Shown here piece after piece: positions 12,301 through 27,300 of a DNA stretch of 64,000 nt (position 1 is its first letter; the number at the start of each line of letters is the position of its first letter). The stretch is from Podocnemis expansa. Lineage: Eukaryota; Chordata; Testudines; Podocnemididae. The stretch is taken from contig ML682001.1 of the NCBI GenBank assembly GCA_007922195.1, forward strand, positions 750,084 to 814,083, given 5' to 3'. The notes beneath the pieces were generated by a model. That model saw nothing but the letters and a program-made list of their open reading frames with translations. It was not told where the DNA came from and ran no database searches. The position numbers and the translations under genes were made by a program.

Positions 12301-15300
12301 GGGCCCCTGATCTGACTTCAATTCCCAGCCCTGCCACATGATCCCAAGTACAACCTCAGGCAAATCACTGAGTATTGCTGGCATCCTTCTGTAAAATGGG
12401 AACAACAATACTGTCTCCTCCTCCTCCTGTTGGTTTTCTCTATTTGCAATATAAGCTCTCTGGGGTGAGGCTCATCTCTTCCTAAATGCGTGCACAGCAC
12501 CTGGCATGATGGAGCATGTAATGCAAATTACAACAAAGACTAATACTTTACAAACATTGACTAACCCACAACACATCTCTGGGTAGGACAATATCATTAT
12601 CACCACTTAGCATATGGTGAAACTGAGGCAGAGATTTGGTGACTTCCTAAAGCCACAGAATGACCCGGACTGAGATTAGAAACCCAAATTCTGTACTCAG
12701 AGACTGTATTTAATCTCTGGATTTACTAAATAGCTCTGTGGGGAAAAAAAAATCCAATTTGAGATGAATAATTCCAGAATTCCATGAACATTCACATATC
12801 TTCCACGGGGAATAGAGAAGGCATGATCATATAAATGCTGGCTGCATGGGCCTAATGCTCAGTGATGTTTCTTTCATCTTCTAGGAACAGAGCAGAGGTG
12901 ACTCTGACCAGGTCAACTGCCCAGTCAAAAAGTCTTTTGCATCTGGGTGAATAAGGGATTTTTAGGTTCATTGGCAGTTCTAACAAAGGTAAAAAACATT
13001 GTTTCAGGTCAGACCAAATCCGAAATTTTTTGATATTTTTGCACTTTGAGAAATCAACATTTTGATTTTTCAGTGAACAGAATGTTTCATTCCAATAAAA
13101 TCAAAATGTTTCATTTACTTTTGAGTGTTTCTAAAATAAAATGAAAAGAAATTTTGAAACAAAAAGTCATTTCCTACCAAAAATCAAAATGTTTAATTTT
13201 GGACATGTCAAAATAAAACTTTTTGATGTTTTTTGGTTTCCCCCCCCCCCCCGAAACTAGGTGAAACAATTAAGTGAACCAGACGCCAATTCATGAAACA
13301 TTTGGGTTCAGTTATATTCATCTCTTTAACCAGATCCTGTGCTCCATGTAGGACTAATTCAAGAACTGTCTTTCCTCTTGTTGGTTCCAGGGCTAGCTGC
13401 TCCAAGAAGCAGTCATTTAAGGTGTCAAATGAAATGACATAATCAATACAGGGATAGTTTAAATCTCCCATTATTATTGAAACTTTTTTTAATAGCCTCT
13501 TTGCTGAGCATTTCACAGTCACTATCACAATCCAGAGCCGGTGGTGGGTAGCATATCCTCGCTGCTATATTTTCATTATTCAAGCTTCGAATTACTATCC
13601 ACAGAGATTCTGTGGCACAGCTTGGTCTTAAGGTTTTTACTGCATTTGACTCTATGCTTTCTTTTACATATAATGCTACTCCCTCATCAGTATGACCTAT
13701 TCTGGCCTTCCAATATATTTTGTACCCTTCTCTTACTGTATCCCATTGATTAGCCTTACTCTACCATTTGCCAGCAGCAGCAGGGGCCAGATCCGGCTCT
13801 GGCCCTCTTGCTGGCAAGTGGCAGGAGGCTTGAAGCCAGAACTGGTCCCTTCTGTTGCGCTTCCGGTCAGGCGTGGCAGGCGGGAGATGCAGGGCCTGTG
13901 CCTCGCTGGCCCCAGTGCATCGACACGCCTGCTGGGTAGCCCCCACTCTTTTACTGGACTTTTACTGGCATTCTCTCTTCACTCCTGCAGCTTATTTTAT
14001 TGTTTGTTTTTTACTGGGGGAGATTATTGTCTTTCGTTTACAGAATGTTAATTAAGTGAACCCTCCCTCTGAGAAGTCCTGTGCTAGCTGCCCTGTTTGC
14101 TAGCTCCTCTGGTCACATAGAGGCAGACTCTTTAAACCCTGGTTCTCCCTGAGTAGCCTCGCCTTGGTTAAGGGTTGATGGATGCTAAAGGATCAAACTC
14201 TCAGCCTTGCCCAGCAGGCCATGAGCATCAACCCGCAGTGCCCCAGACAAACAGACCACAACATACTCTTCAATCAAGCAGCAGGCACAGCACAGACACG
14301 CTACAGGGGACAGACTCACCCAACAAACTCACCCCAATGACTCTACAAACTCCTACATTAAACGGGATCCCAGCCATGTTATTGCAGCCTCAGAGCACAG
14401 GGCAGGTGTTTAGAGCAGGAGTTTGCAAACAAGAGTAGTACAACATATGCATCTTGGCTCAGGGCTCACCCACTTCACCTCCCCAGCACTCCGGCTACGC
14501 TTTACCTTCCTGTCCTCAATCAGTTTCAAAGTGGGGGTGGTTTTTTTCAGCAGGAAGCTCACTACTTCTTGGTGGTTCTCAGCAGCAGCATGTTGGATGG
14601 GTGTCCTGCCCTCTTTGGACTCGAGGTTGGGTGTCGCGCCGGACTCCACCAGCAGCCGGACACAGGCCAGGAACCCTGATTTTGCAGCAAAGTGCAACGG
14701 GCTCCAGCCTTGCTGTGGAATGAAAGGACACCCAGTGAAAATGCTTCCTTCATTAACTACAGGCCTTAGGCAGCCATATAGTGGGGACGGATGGCAGTAA
14801 GGGGATAGAATCACTTTTAGTGGAAGTGAGTGCCAGATATCAAGGGATGGGCATATTGGAAATCCACATGTAGTTGACTTGGCTGCCAGTTTTTGTCAAC
14901 AGAGAACGATACTGTGATAGGACTCTGGAAATTCAGCACAGAGGGTTTGCTGACACTGAGCAGCAACCCCCGTGTCACCATGTATTGTTTGTGGCACTGA
15001 CTGGCAATCAAGGCTTAGTGTGAGGCTCTACGTGAAAAGATGCTGCACAGAAAGTGTGACTGTCCCTTGCTTTTCCTGCAGGTCAACACCCACCCTGCAA
15101 GCTGCCCCTCTACCTTGTCAGTGACGTTGATCTCAGCTCCCTGGCCCAGCAGCGCCCGCACCATCTCAACGTGGCCATTGGCAGCAGCCAGGTGCAGGCA
15201 CGTCCGCCCTCTCTTGTCTCGAAGATGCAGCTGGGAGGTGGATTTACTCAGAAGGAGGCCAACAACAGCGGTGTGACCATGCTGAGCCGCCAGGTGGAGA

Positions 15301-18300
15301 GGCGTGGAGCCCTAAGCACAAGTGGGCCGTCAGCATGGTGCAGCGTTTGGGATGGGAGGTCTCCCAGGTCAGGAATGGGATGCTGAGCTTAGTGCCTGTG
15401 GGCTCACCCAGACTCAACAGCCACAACTCATACTAGCTCTTATGAAACAATTTGGTGGTCCCCATTCTCAGTCCAGGTCCTAGCAGGCAGCTGCTCGTGT
15501 CACCTAAAATCATGATCTTACTGAGCGCGGAGTGATTTCTCTCTTACAGCAAGGACAGAGGCTGAGGACTACCCTCTGCCACCAGAGAGAAGAGGGCTGA
15601 GGTCTGCTGGCCAGGGGTTAGGTGGATGAAGCTTGCACTATGGCAGCCTCTTCTGCAGAGGGAGGAGCATCCTCCAGGGTTATTAAGCCAGCACCTTTCA
15701 GAAGCATGAAGTTCAGAAACCTGCATAGTGGGGTGCATGGTTTAGGTTGGCCTGGGTTGGAGAGCCACCCAAGCAATAGGCTGTGGGACTGAGCATGGAA
15801 CATCCCAAAAGTTTGATGTGTCATAGCAACCTTCCTCTTGTGTCATCAGACACCAGCGCCAAGCGGGGGTGCCATGTGAGGCCCCCTGAGGCTACTCTCA
15901 GAGTAGCTTAACATGGCTTGGTGGCCATCAGCTTGGGGGGTGACATACAGTGGCCAGTGAAAGACGAAGTGGCCACTGTGACGCACACCCCGTGTCTGCC
16001 TCTTTCTTCTCCACCCTTGGTCCACTCCTTGCATCCTCTTTCCTTCCTATCCCTCCTCTACACCGTGGACCCCCCCCCCGGGGTCTCTTCTCACTACGTC
16101 TTCTCCTTCCCGAACCTTCTCTTCCTTTCACGGGCCTCGTGTATCCAAAGGACTGCCCCCAGGATCCTCCTTGACACACCTTTACACCTCTGCTAGTGCA
16201 GAGACAGAATGAGGGACGAAGCCTGCCAGAGCCTCTGTTATCCCAGAAGTGATACTCTGAGAATCAAAGACACCCCCCATCTCAACAGACTGCATCCTTC
16301 TGCCTTGCTGAGCCATGGCGGCCCCATGCACTTGGGAGTAGATGCTGAACGCGACTAATCTGGGCTGGTGTCTTACCTGCAGGCTGGTCTGGCCGTCCAC
16401 CTGCACGCCAGGGTAGTTGAGCAGCAGCCGGACCAGGTTCTCGTGCCCTGACTGGGCAGCCAGGTGCAGCGGTGTGAACCCTGACTGCAATAAATCACAC
16501 AGAGCATGGCAGGGCCTCTGTGATGCTCTGGACTCTTAGGCACATGGGGAGGGCAATACAGTTCCCAAATCTACCCTTCTCCTCCCAGCAGGAACCGGAG
16601 GTGAGAGCAGCTGCTCCTTGTTTTCTGCAACTGCCTCTTAATGATCTACACGCCTCTTTCTCTCTCTGAGGCCCTGGATAATGCACCCTGGTTGCAGCCC
16701 CCCTGCCCCCCACTCACCATTACACTGGGGCCCCTCAGGGCTTAGGGGCCTGGTGCCTTGTTGGGCAGGAGGCCTCACACAGCCCCTCACTAACAACCCC
16801 TGCTGTCAACCAAGCATTTGCTGGCTGCTACTTGGGCAACAAGCCTGCAACGCAGCCTGGCCAGCAGAAAAGCCTTCACACATTTTTGCTGCCTGTTACC
16901 CCATCAGATATCACCCATGCCTGTCACTGAGGCCAGGCTTCACCTTGCCTGTGAGATACCCAGCCATGTACAGTGATTCTGGGGAGCATATTATATTCCC
17001 CCAAGAACCGCATCCTATTCTAGGACACTTCTAAACCTTTACGCCAGTGGGGTGCGCTGAGTCTGACACCTGTTTGCTTCCTCCTGCCTCTCAACCTGGC
17101 CGGAGGATGGCAACTCCATTTTGGGGCAACTTTTGAGGTTTCAAAATTTATTTCTGTTCCAGATTGGAGTTGTAAACCTAAAGGCTTTAAGGAGAACTTG
17201 TGTCACTATAGCCCGGTGGCTAAGGCACTGATGTGGAAGACCCAGGCACACATACTTGCCATTGATTCAGAGCAGATAACTCTGAACTAGACATCCCCCA
17301 AATTCCAGACCAACAACCTGCTCTCCAGCCCCAAACCCTCCTGAAAACAGTTTGTGGAAACCAAAACTTTTCGCTTTTGATGAAGCAAGGCATTTCGGCA
17401 AAATGGCCTAAACAGTTCTACCATCTTCCCAGGTCTTGAACCAGTGATGCTGTGGGGCCAAAAGCTGAAGTCTCTATGCTACACAAAGTCCACACACAGC
17501 CTGTAACCTTGCCATTTGTCTTCCAAATCTCCTGTTTCTGGCTCTTTGGAAAGATGCCCCATGTTGCCAAACATATGATCGCCAAGGAGAGCACAGATGT
17601 GGAGAGAATGAATAGAGGGGTGTCTCCTTGGTCTCACTCCATGCGCCCAAGAAAGAAAGGAACCAGGGCAGCTGTGTTATTCAGACGTGTGTGACATGAT
17701 GAAAGGAATTGGCAGGGGCAGGGGGGCTCACCACAGCCTTCCTGCCCCAGAGCTGGGATCTATACATACTAACATGGAAGGGTGTGATGAGGCTGTCCAG
17801 GAGCATGTGGCAGGCAGGAGGATCTGCGACTATGAAGGTTCACTGGTTAAAACCACAGCTTGGACAGGAGTAAGATGCCAGCAGATGTGGACGTTACTAA
17901 CTAGAGCTTTCTGATCTACAGGAGCAGCAAAGAGAGCCACCAGGGTGGGGGATTGGCCCCTCTTCTAAACCATTTTACAAGGGAGAAGACTTGGGCCAGC
18001 CACACGTTGAAATCAAACGGCTCTGTAACACAAGACCCTCTGTTATGCAGTTGCACAGAAACACACAGGTGGGATCAGGGTGCCATGCATCAGCTTGGCC
18101 CTTCATCCCTCTTTGGGGCTGGCTGTTGTGTTACCTCACTGCCTTGCTCCTTGACCCGCTGTCCTGCGGAGGGGAATTTCGGAGGCTCACTGCGCATGGT
18201 AGCTAGTCCCCTGGTGAGCATGTCTCGGACAAAATCCAGCTGGCCGGAGTGTGCTGCCACATGAAGGGCAGTAAATCCTGTCTTGGAAAGGAAAGAAAAA

Positions 18301-21300
18301 CACATCCACAGTTCAGGGAAAACAAACAAGCTTTGCTCTTTTAAATGAACCAGCGTGCTCCCATTTAGCGTTGGATCAAAGCACCATACATGCTGGCCAG
18401 CTGGAAGGAAGAAGGCTAAAAAGGAGAGGTCATGGAAGACATGAGAATGACAGGAAAGAAAACAAAGAGGGGGAAAAAGAGAGAGTCAAAGGAGGAGTTT
18501 TTGTGGTTATGTGACGCGACAGTAAGTGTCCTTTGCATCTGGCATACATGGCTGACTTTGCGAGACTCTGGAAAAGAAAACACCCAACAAAGCCATAAAA
18601 GGAGGGTCCTGTCTGAGGCAAGAGAGTGGAGCCAGGAGCTGGGGAATCTATTCTTTTCTCTGTCATAGCTGAGATTTCTAAAAAAGAATAAACTACTTAG
18701 GATGTCTCTACTTCTGGGGGCTCACCTTGAGATCCCGAGCCTAGCCTGATTTTGTGGAAGTGCTGAGTGCTGGCCCTCTCAAATTTAGATGCCTTTATGG
18801 CATCCAGAAAATGAGGCCCTCAGAATTCACTAGTCATCTTTGAGCACCTCGTCTTGATCTCGCTGGGCCTCAATTTGCTATCTGTAAAATGGAGATGGTA
18901 ACGCTTCCCTTCTCTTCTCCCACCTTCTCCCTGGGCTCTTTGCAAGCTCACTGGGGCAGGGGCTGTCTCTCACTAGGTGTACACCCAGCACTTGCCACAC
19001 AAGGGACAAAAGATTGCCAGCAACTGCTTTGCCATGTGTCCTATTACCCCTTGCCATGCAGCCAGGTTGTGATGCTTGCCTGTGACCCGGTTATGACAAA
19101 CCTAAGCTGAGCTGTATCCACACAGCAGCTGTTTTCACAACACAGCCACACGTCAAGTGTGCCGTCATGGCCACACCTTTGTCATAGGTGGCACGGTCCT
19201 CCCTCTCCTTGCTCTGTAAAGCCAGTGGCCTCTCACTCACCTTGGTGCTGGTGATTCTCAAGGAGACGCTGCCCTTTAAGACCTCCAGGACATTGATGTG
19301 CCCGTGTTTGGCTGCCAGGTGAATTGCCGTCATTCCTTCCTAATGAGGAGGAGAGGACAAGCATCACAAGACATGGCCTAGTGCAAACACCAGCATGTTA
19401 TCACAGCAATGGAGGAAGGCTGGGTGAGGGACAGAGGCTTGGAACAGGCCTCCTGGGGTCTACTCATATCCTTTGAGGTCGTGACACTTCCATCATGGCC
19501 TAACTCCATGCTATGAGGGTACAATTCAAGGCATTACAGGCTGGCTGGGCAGTCAGGACACGGGGTCAGCCAACGGAGAGCTACGTTAGCCTAGAACTGT
19601 GGGAAGAGTCATGAAGAAAGAGGAGACTGGCTCTTTACAAGGGAAACATTGCTGCCCTCTTACTGGGTAAAAAGAATTAATCCCTCATCCTGGAAAGAAA
19701 ACTCACCACACTAGAGTCACAACAGGTCACTATCGTGGGTCTAGTCTATGAGATACAAAAATTGGGGGTGGGAGAGATGGAAAGAGCAAAAAGAGGGATG
19801 TTTTACTTTAGCATCTCAGAGAAATGTTAGCACCTTCCTCAAAGGAGAAAGGGTCCAGGCCTGCCACTCACATAGGTGCACATCACAAAGAGGAGCAAGG
19901 AGGTGAACATAAATTTTGTGAATGCAACTTTCCCTTCTGAGCATGCCCCCTGAAATGAGGGAGGGGAGCTCAATATAGCTCCCAGCAGCCCACGGTTTTG
20001 ACTGCAGAAGGGCCAGGCAGTTGGCCAAAGCAGGCAGCCATCACTCATTGCGTTGATCACATCTGCACTTTGCACGGGGAGCTGTCTAGCAGAGCCCTTG
20101 CTACTTACACCATCCTCATCCGCTGCCGAGGCGCCTGACTGCAGCAAGACCTTCACCACCTCGCCGTGCCCGCCCGCAGCTGCCAGGTGCAGAGGAGTGG
20201 AGTTGTTTGTCTGCAACACAAAGACAGAGCGGCTGGGTAACTAGTTATGTGCAACCTGGGTCTGAACGAGCTCTCCCTGCTGTGGGAAAACGTCAGGACC
20301 AGAATGTGGTTGCATTAGCACACTCACTCTGTAGGAGCTCAGCACAATGGGATGGCTTTGTCCAAATGATCCCTTTGGCTGGTGTTAGGTGACAAATCAC
20401 TTTCATGCTAAATACAAGGCGAATGAAATATTTCCCCCCTCTTTGCATAAGTAAAGGGCAGCAGAACTGTGTTCTGATGGGGAGACCACCCTCATCTGAA
20501 ACAGGCAAGCAGGAGGCTCGGATGCAGACCCCGTCTCCTCTCACTGGTGAAAAGGACTTGGTGTAGGTGTCCCTGCTGGGAGATAGTGCTCCATATAAAA
20601 GTCCTGTGCATGGTTGACTAACTCCTCCCCGCTGTTCAAAGATAGAGCTTCCTAGGGCTCCACGAGTCTTGTTAAGTGTTCACTAGAGCTGAAACCCCTT
20701 GGTGTGGGGCAGCGTTTTCTGCCCTGCCTGCTCCAGCAGTGAAGTTCCCACTGGGAGCTGGGTGGTGCCTCGAGGTCTCAGTAGAAAAGGAGGTGGCAGC
20801 AGAAGGTGACGATGTGCACGGGTGGCAGCCGGTGGGACAGTCAGTGGAGCACAGGGCGACCAGCAGATACAGGGAGCGACTGGCAGGGTGGTGAGCAAAC
20901 AGGGTTGCTGCAATAATGGCCAAACAGCAGAGCGAGCAAGGTGCCTTCTTTTCCCCTCGTCCCCTAAATCAGAGTACAAGGGGACCCTGCAGCTGCACCT
21001 CTGAACTCTGGGTCAGCCCTGACTAACGATAACTACTGTAAATGTGGTGCTGTGAGGGAAGACATGTTAAAGAAAACTTGGTCGCTGGGCTTAAAAAACT
21101 GAGGCAAATGGAAACTGTTCAGTGTACTCTGGACTGGGTGTTTTGCTCATGCATATATGCTCGTCAACATGCTTGTGGCATTTTCCCAAGATAATGCCAA
21201 GTTACTTTTCTCTGTTTGTTAAAAGTCTCATTTCTACACTCAGTCTCTGTGCTTATGAGAGGGAGGGGAGGTGTTGCCTGGACCTTGCATTCGACAAAGG

Positions 21301-24300
21301 AAATGGTGAAGGAAGGACACCCGCTATGGAATTAGACCTCCCACATGGCAGGTGCAAAGAGGCAGAAATTGCATTAGTCGCCTCTTCAACATCACTACCC
21401 TGATGGGGCGGCGGGGGTGAATAAACCCAGTCACGTCACACAACATGATATTTCACCACTTTGCTTCGATTGCACTGGCTTGAGCCCTAAATCTGGGATC
21501 CTAATCCAACCTTTGCCTAACTTTAGGAGTGTGGGAGGTAGGCTTCTTGGGTTGGCCAATTATGTCGATAGGAACCAGCTGAAATGCTCCAATCCAGCAT
21601 CTCAAAAAGTATAAATAGGAAACCCCTTGGCTTCCCTCCCAGCCATAAGACACAGGGGTCTCGACAAGATAAAGGGAATGTGCCTGCAGCTCTTAGTAAG
21701 GACATTTTCCTCTTCCCCTTTGTGATGAGATGACTGTCAACGTTGCTACAGCTGCCAGCTGGTTTTTGTAGTGTGTGCTATACAGTGACACCACCAGTGG
21801 ATCTCTTCAGACCTTGCTTTTCGGGCCAAACAACTGAGGCTGAGGTTGCAGTCCATAGTTCCTGGTTAAATGCAGCTGTTGGACCCTCTGCCTCCTCTCT
21901 TTGGCTTGTATGACGAATCACAGAGTGCATCCTTAGGGCAAGTTAGTGCTGAGAAGACCCAGGATTGAGGCATCTGGAGGTGAAGCCTGTGAGAGAATCC
22001 CACATAGTCTTACAAAACAAACAAGCAGTCCTGTGGCACTTAAAAAACTAAGAAATTTATTTATCACATGAGCTTTTGTGGGAGAAAATCCCACTTCGTC
22101 GGATGCTTCTGACAAAGCGGGATTTTCTCCCGCGAAAGCTCATGTGATACATATATTTGTTAGTTGTTAAGTGCCACAGGACTCCTTGCTTGTTTTGCTG
22201 AACTCGACTAAGACGGCTACCCCTCATGGTCATGATGCTCTGTGCTGTTGCACTGCTGTGGCGTTTGGTCTTTAGAGATGCCACCCAACACTCTGATTCC
22301 CAGTAATGTCAGATCTTAGTGATGGGCAGCTCCTTGTGGGGCACCCTCCATGCTGAAGGCGGGTGGAAGCACAGGCCCGCAGGAGGTGATTTCCATGCTA
22401 GTGAGCACTTAACAAAAGACTCCTAACAGAAGCTTGCCTAGCTCTGTATTTGAACAGCGGGAGGGAAAGGCATGCTTGGGGCTCTCAGGCTGAGCCCACA
22501 CTTCCAGGCAAAAGGTCCCCAACCCCTATCAATGTCTGTCATCCGAACCCCTTGGTTAGCCAGTTTGGTTAGAGGATAAAGACACTTCAATCAGAACAGG
22601 CTCGGCACCATTCTGCTGCCCTTTGCTCATGCTGTAAGGAGACAACTTTCTCATTACTCCTGCATTTAACGCTAAAATGTTAACCCAACACCAGCAAACA
22701 GGAGCAGGAGAGAGTCCCTCCAAGCCCTGCTTACATCTCTCTTATTGGGTTGTCCATTGGCCGCGGAGCTAGGACTTCGATAGTGTGGCCATGCAACAAG
22801 GGCAACTGAGGCATTGAGAATGAAACACTGGATTTTAGCTGGGCACTGCTTGAGCTTTCACACACGGGGAAACAGGAGGTGCAATACCCCCTCTTCTTCC
22901 ATACAGGTTCAGCACCAGCTTCAAACTCCTCCCACAGATCAACTAGTGAGCGTTCTCCATTTTCCCTCGTCCTCCTGCATGAACGTTTGACTCCCAGATT
23001 TCTCATCCCATGAGGATACTGGAATAGGTCAGATCTAGATGGAGAGATCAGTGCTGTGAAATGCTACACAGCTGAACAGGACCAAAGCTTGGGGACAGCC
23101 CCACGTGGACTCACCTTGTTGCGTGCTGTGGTCACCCCCACCTTGTTGAACTTCAGTAGTTCCTTGATGACAGCAACACTGCCTTGCGAGGCAGCTATGT
23201 GGGCACAGGTTGAACCTTCCACGTTGGCAGAGGTCACCAATTCCGGCTTGTGCTTCAGAAAGAACTTAACCACCTCTGAATGGTCGTTCTCCGCAGCCAG
23301 GTGCAGCGGTGTCTGTCCTTCCTGGGGAGAAAACAGAGCCAAGCACCTTAAAACTCTGGCCTGCCACTGGACTGAGTTGGGGCTTGATTGTGCCTTGGTT
23401 CCTCTGGGGTGGATGTGGCTGGAAGGTAAAGGCTGGGGCAAAAGAGGGATGTTTTTCCAATTCACACATTCAGATCTGAAAAGCAGAAACTTCCAAAAAT
23501 TAAAGGCTTCTGCCAGAAAAACTGGAAATTCAGCCACGGGCCACCTGGTCTGTACCTGAATGGTCACAGTTAGAGGTAAATCAGCCTTTTTTCGGTCAGG
23601 CAGCTGGAGACTGAAAACAAAATCAATCAAACACGAAGATTGAATGAAGAAGCATTTTAACTTGCCAAGACTGTTGTTCAAGTGTCTGCGTTCCTGCTAA
23701 AACATCTGCTGGCAACACTCATTCTGCCTCCAAAGCAGGGCGTGGCACAGTGGGGGACAAAGTCCCTTTCCTGCTTTACGCATTAGCAAAATCAAAAATG
23801 TGAAGGGGATCTTGCTTGTGTTCTCTGGCTCTTTCCACTGCTCCTTAAGGTACATGTGAACCTGCAACTTAGATTTACCCGTGGGCCCGGTCTGGCCAAT
23901 GCTGATGGAGATGGACTAGGGGCAGATGTCAGAACTCAGCTAAAACACCTGGTGGTCAGCTAAGAGCCGCCTGGGTGAAGGACATTGGTGACCATGAGCA
24001 TGCACACATGGCGGAGTAGGGATCTTGCTCGGCTACAGGTATAAGGTAGGCAGCGTCTGCATTAGTTTGCACAATCACATTGTCAGAGAGGTCAGTCTTG
24101 TTCCTTTCACCAGCACTCAATTCGCATACCCATAGCTCTCTTCGCGCTTCACTTTTAAAGCATGGGATTTCACACAACAGACACATCCGCTTTTCTTTCC
24201 ACTTCCACCCAGCTACTTAGTTATCTGCAATGTGTAGGCTGGTCCACTTCTGGTCATTTTTCAGCAGTGCACACTCCATAGTCAATGGGCCAGATTATTT

Positions 24301-27300
24301 ATATGCCCAATGGGACTGCTACGGAAATCCTAACAGGGTGATTGCTGCAACTGCTGGGGAAATCCCTGCGGTTTGACACACAGAGCCAGAATGATTAGGA
24401 AGTGGAAAGGGAGGGGAACAGAGAACGCTGCTGTTGTGAAAGACAAATGTCTCACATAAGGAATGATAGAGGAAGGAATATTAGACAAGGGAGAGATAAA
24501 CTGGGCTTTATTTAGACCCTAGGGATGTTTTTGACAGCTGGCTACGGCAGACTCTGTTGTTTTGAATCTTGTTATTTGCAGACAGAGGGCTGAGCACATG
24601 ACATCTAACACAATTCAATGACAAGTCGAGTGAGTGCATCTTCACTAGACAGGCTGAGGGTGACCAGACAGAGTTGGAAAAAACAGGACCAGGAGGGGAG
24701 AGATCTGGTTATTCTACCCCTCCTTCCCAGCACCTCATGCCCTGGGGCTGCCCGCTCCCTGCCAGCACGTCCTCCACCTTCCCAGAATGTCTCAGGACCA
24801 GCCCCTCACTGGCCCCGGCTCCCTGGCCCCAGGACTAGCACCCACAGCGCCCTGGTCCAGCTCCCTCTTTCCTCCCTGCAGCACCCATAGCGGGAGCTCC
24901 CTCCCTCCCCTGCCCCATGGCTTCCCAGTCCAGCTCTCTCCCAGCACCTCGGGCGCCCTTCTCCCACTGCCTCCCCTCCCAGCGCCCACACTCTCCAAAG
25001 TGGAGGCAGAGACCCTGCAGTGGCTTTCCATTTCCCACTTTGAGAAACCCGGGCACTGCCTGGACTGTGCGTGGTGGGAGATTTAAAGTGGCTCCACTGG
25101 CCCCAGCTGCACGAGGAGCTGCAATACCAAAACGAGGGACAATTCATCCATTTTTGACTGAAAATACAGGATATGTGATAGAGGGCTAAGATAAGGGACT
25201 GTCCCTTTCAAAACAGGATGCATGGTCTCCCTAGCCAGGCTGACGGCTACGTTTCAGCAGGAATGATGGCTAATGGAGTGCTAATGAGCCTTGCTATTCC
25301 TAACCTTGCACGGCATCTTACCTGACATTATCGGAAATGAGCCAGGGCCTGCAGAGCCCAGAAAATTGAGTGAATTTAGACTTAGATTTTAATGGGAGTA
25401 ACTGGAACCATCAGCACTTACAGAGGTCTGAGGAAAGTGTGTGGGGCTCTATCATAATCTGGCAGCAGCAGCAGTTTTGCTAAGACAGTGCCAAATGCTC
25501 AGCGTCCGTGTTCCACTTCAACTTAAATTTATATTTTTGCTGATTTCTCTGCCCCTTCAGGCCCAGGCTTTAATCATGGGGACTGCTGCTCCTTTAAAAT
25601 TGTTCCTTGGGGAGGAAGCCAGCTGTCCTGCAGTGTGATATCAATGTCACCGTGCCACCAAGCTGCAAAATGGGACAACCGGCTCCGCTGACTTTCCATC
25701 AACCTACAGTGCTGTGGGTTAGCACGGCAGCCTTACAGTGAACAGCAGCGCCAGGCTAAGGGGGTTGAGTGGTTTCCTCAGCTGCAAATGTTGGGGTTCA
25801 GCTATTGGTTGTATAGGCACTCAGAAAGGCATATCAAGGTTGAATGTATCTTCATCCCTGTACAAGCTGATGATCTGCTGAGGCAATCACAGGGGCCTGC
25901 TTGGGTTGCAACAGCAGAGTTTTAGTATGCTTTGGAAGGACTCAGTTTCCCTGGGGATTCTTCCAAGTGTGTATGTTCGGCTATGGATGCTAAACTGTCC
26001 TGGGTCGGGGAGGGAAACAGCTGTAAGCTGTTTCTATGGGAGATGGGAAGCCAGGGGGAAGCAGCTGTGAGTGGGGCCCTGAGAGGAAGCAGAGGTAGAT
26101 CTTGGGCAAAGAGCTTGCTTTAGATGCAAGCTGGGGAATTCTGGAGCAAGGAAACCGCCTGCTGTTTGTTTTCACTGCATTCAGGGAAACAGGACTTTGG
26201 TGGATGTTCCGTTTAAATAAACAAGAACAGACCTGACCGTATCACCAATTTCTCATCCCAACAGCAGCAGCTGGGTAAGGCTCTGCATTTTGGCTAACAG
26301 CTTGGGCCGAAGGAGCCTGTCACAAGGCCGTGCTGTGAGCGCCGTATCAGGGTTGGCCTTTTTAGGCATTCTGCAAGCTAGGCTGCTGTTGGATAATCTC
26401 CTATTTTTTAAACACATGCCCATCCATAGGGTACTTCACAGAGGGGCCCTTCAGCAACAGTGTAGGATCACAAGTTACCATCCCTATATGATTCATGCTG
26501 GCTGTCCTTTTTTTTTTTTGAGGGTCTCAGCAGAGGTTTCAAGGACTAATGGGCCATGGAGACCAATGTGACTTCTCCCCCATGGAGGAAGCTCCTCCAG
26601 GTTATAGTCAAGGCACAGTGGTATGTGACAGATGCATGCTGGCTAACCCTGGGTACCAGTTTTCTGTCCATATGGTTTGGGTCTCCAGGACTCTTCCAGT
26701 TAGACCCTCCAAATTCTGGCTGGTCAGCTGAAGGAGACAAAGGTCTTATCTGGCATCAGCTCCAGCTCCACCTGCCTCCCCCAGGAAACAGCTTCTGGTG
26801 AGGGACAAATTGGGCACGTTGGGTAGACACAATGCAGAGCGCTATGTCAGCCCTGCATCCTCATCTAGCAGGTGATCACTTAGGAACTTTATGCCTTTGG
26901 TGTCAGCCAGCGCCACACCTATTCTCCTTTAACTCACGGTTGAGTAGGCACATACCAGGCCATTGAATCAGCTCCCAACTTCCCTATGCCAAGAGGATTT
27001 CTGGATAGGACAGAAAAACTTTTTAAAAGATACAGTAACAATTGAACATGCCATATAAAAATAACCACTTATACCAATTGGTGGCCTTTGTTTTACATTA
27101 TGTTTTTCCCTCTTGTTCTCCACATGGCGCCCCATCTATTCCTGCTCCCCAAGAGGTAAGACGGCCCCTCCAGCATGCTCCTGATGCTTATTTTAGCACA
27201 GGAACTAACAGCAAGCCTGACACAGGAATCAGCAGTGGAAATAGGCCAGCAAGCAAAATATCCGGTCGTAAAAGCCAGTGCAGAATGTTTGCAATAAAAC

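Larger units (their letters stand above)
12233..14505 (-). other. TRPN1 intron between repeat 29 and channel exon
   Basis: 2.3 kb, phase 0. Contains a tRNA-type SINE fragment, an AT-rich repeat and a CR1-like LINE fragment, listed separately. The part 13780-14500 shows nothing I recognise. Confidence 0.75.

Noticed and set aside
14423..14800. Open frames on the plus strand of 125 and 89 codons
   Set aside because: Antisense shadows of the exon for repeats 28-29.
17211..17285. tRNA gene-like phrase GCCCGGTGGCTAAGGCACTG
   Set aside because: No cloverleaf could be built by eye and the B box is poor; more likely the head of a degraded tRNA-derived SINE.
23056..23559. 167-codon open frame on the plus strand
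   Set aside because: It is the antisense of the exon for repeats 20-21 plus flanking intron; the minus strand is the coding strand.
24618..25189. Several overlapping 70-113 codon frames
   Set aside because: They fall within the C-rich body of a hAT-like element and have low-complexity Pro/Ser/Gly translations.
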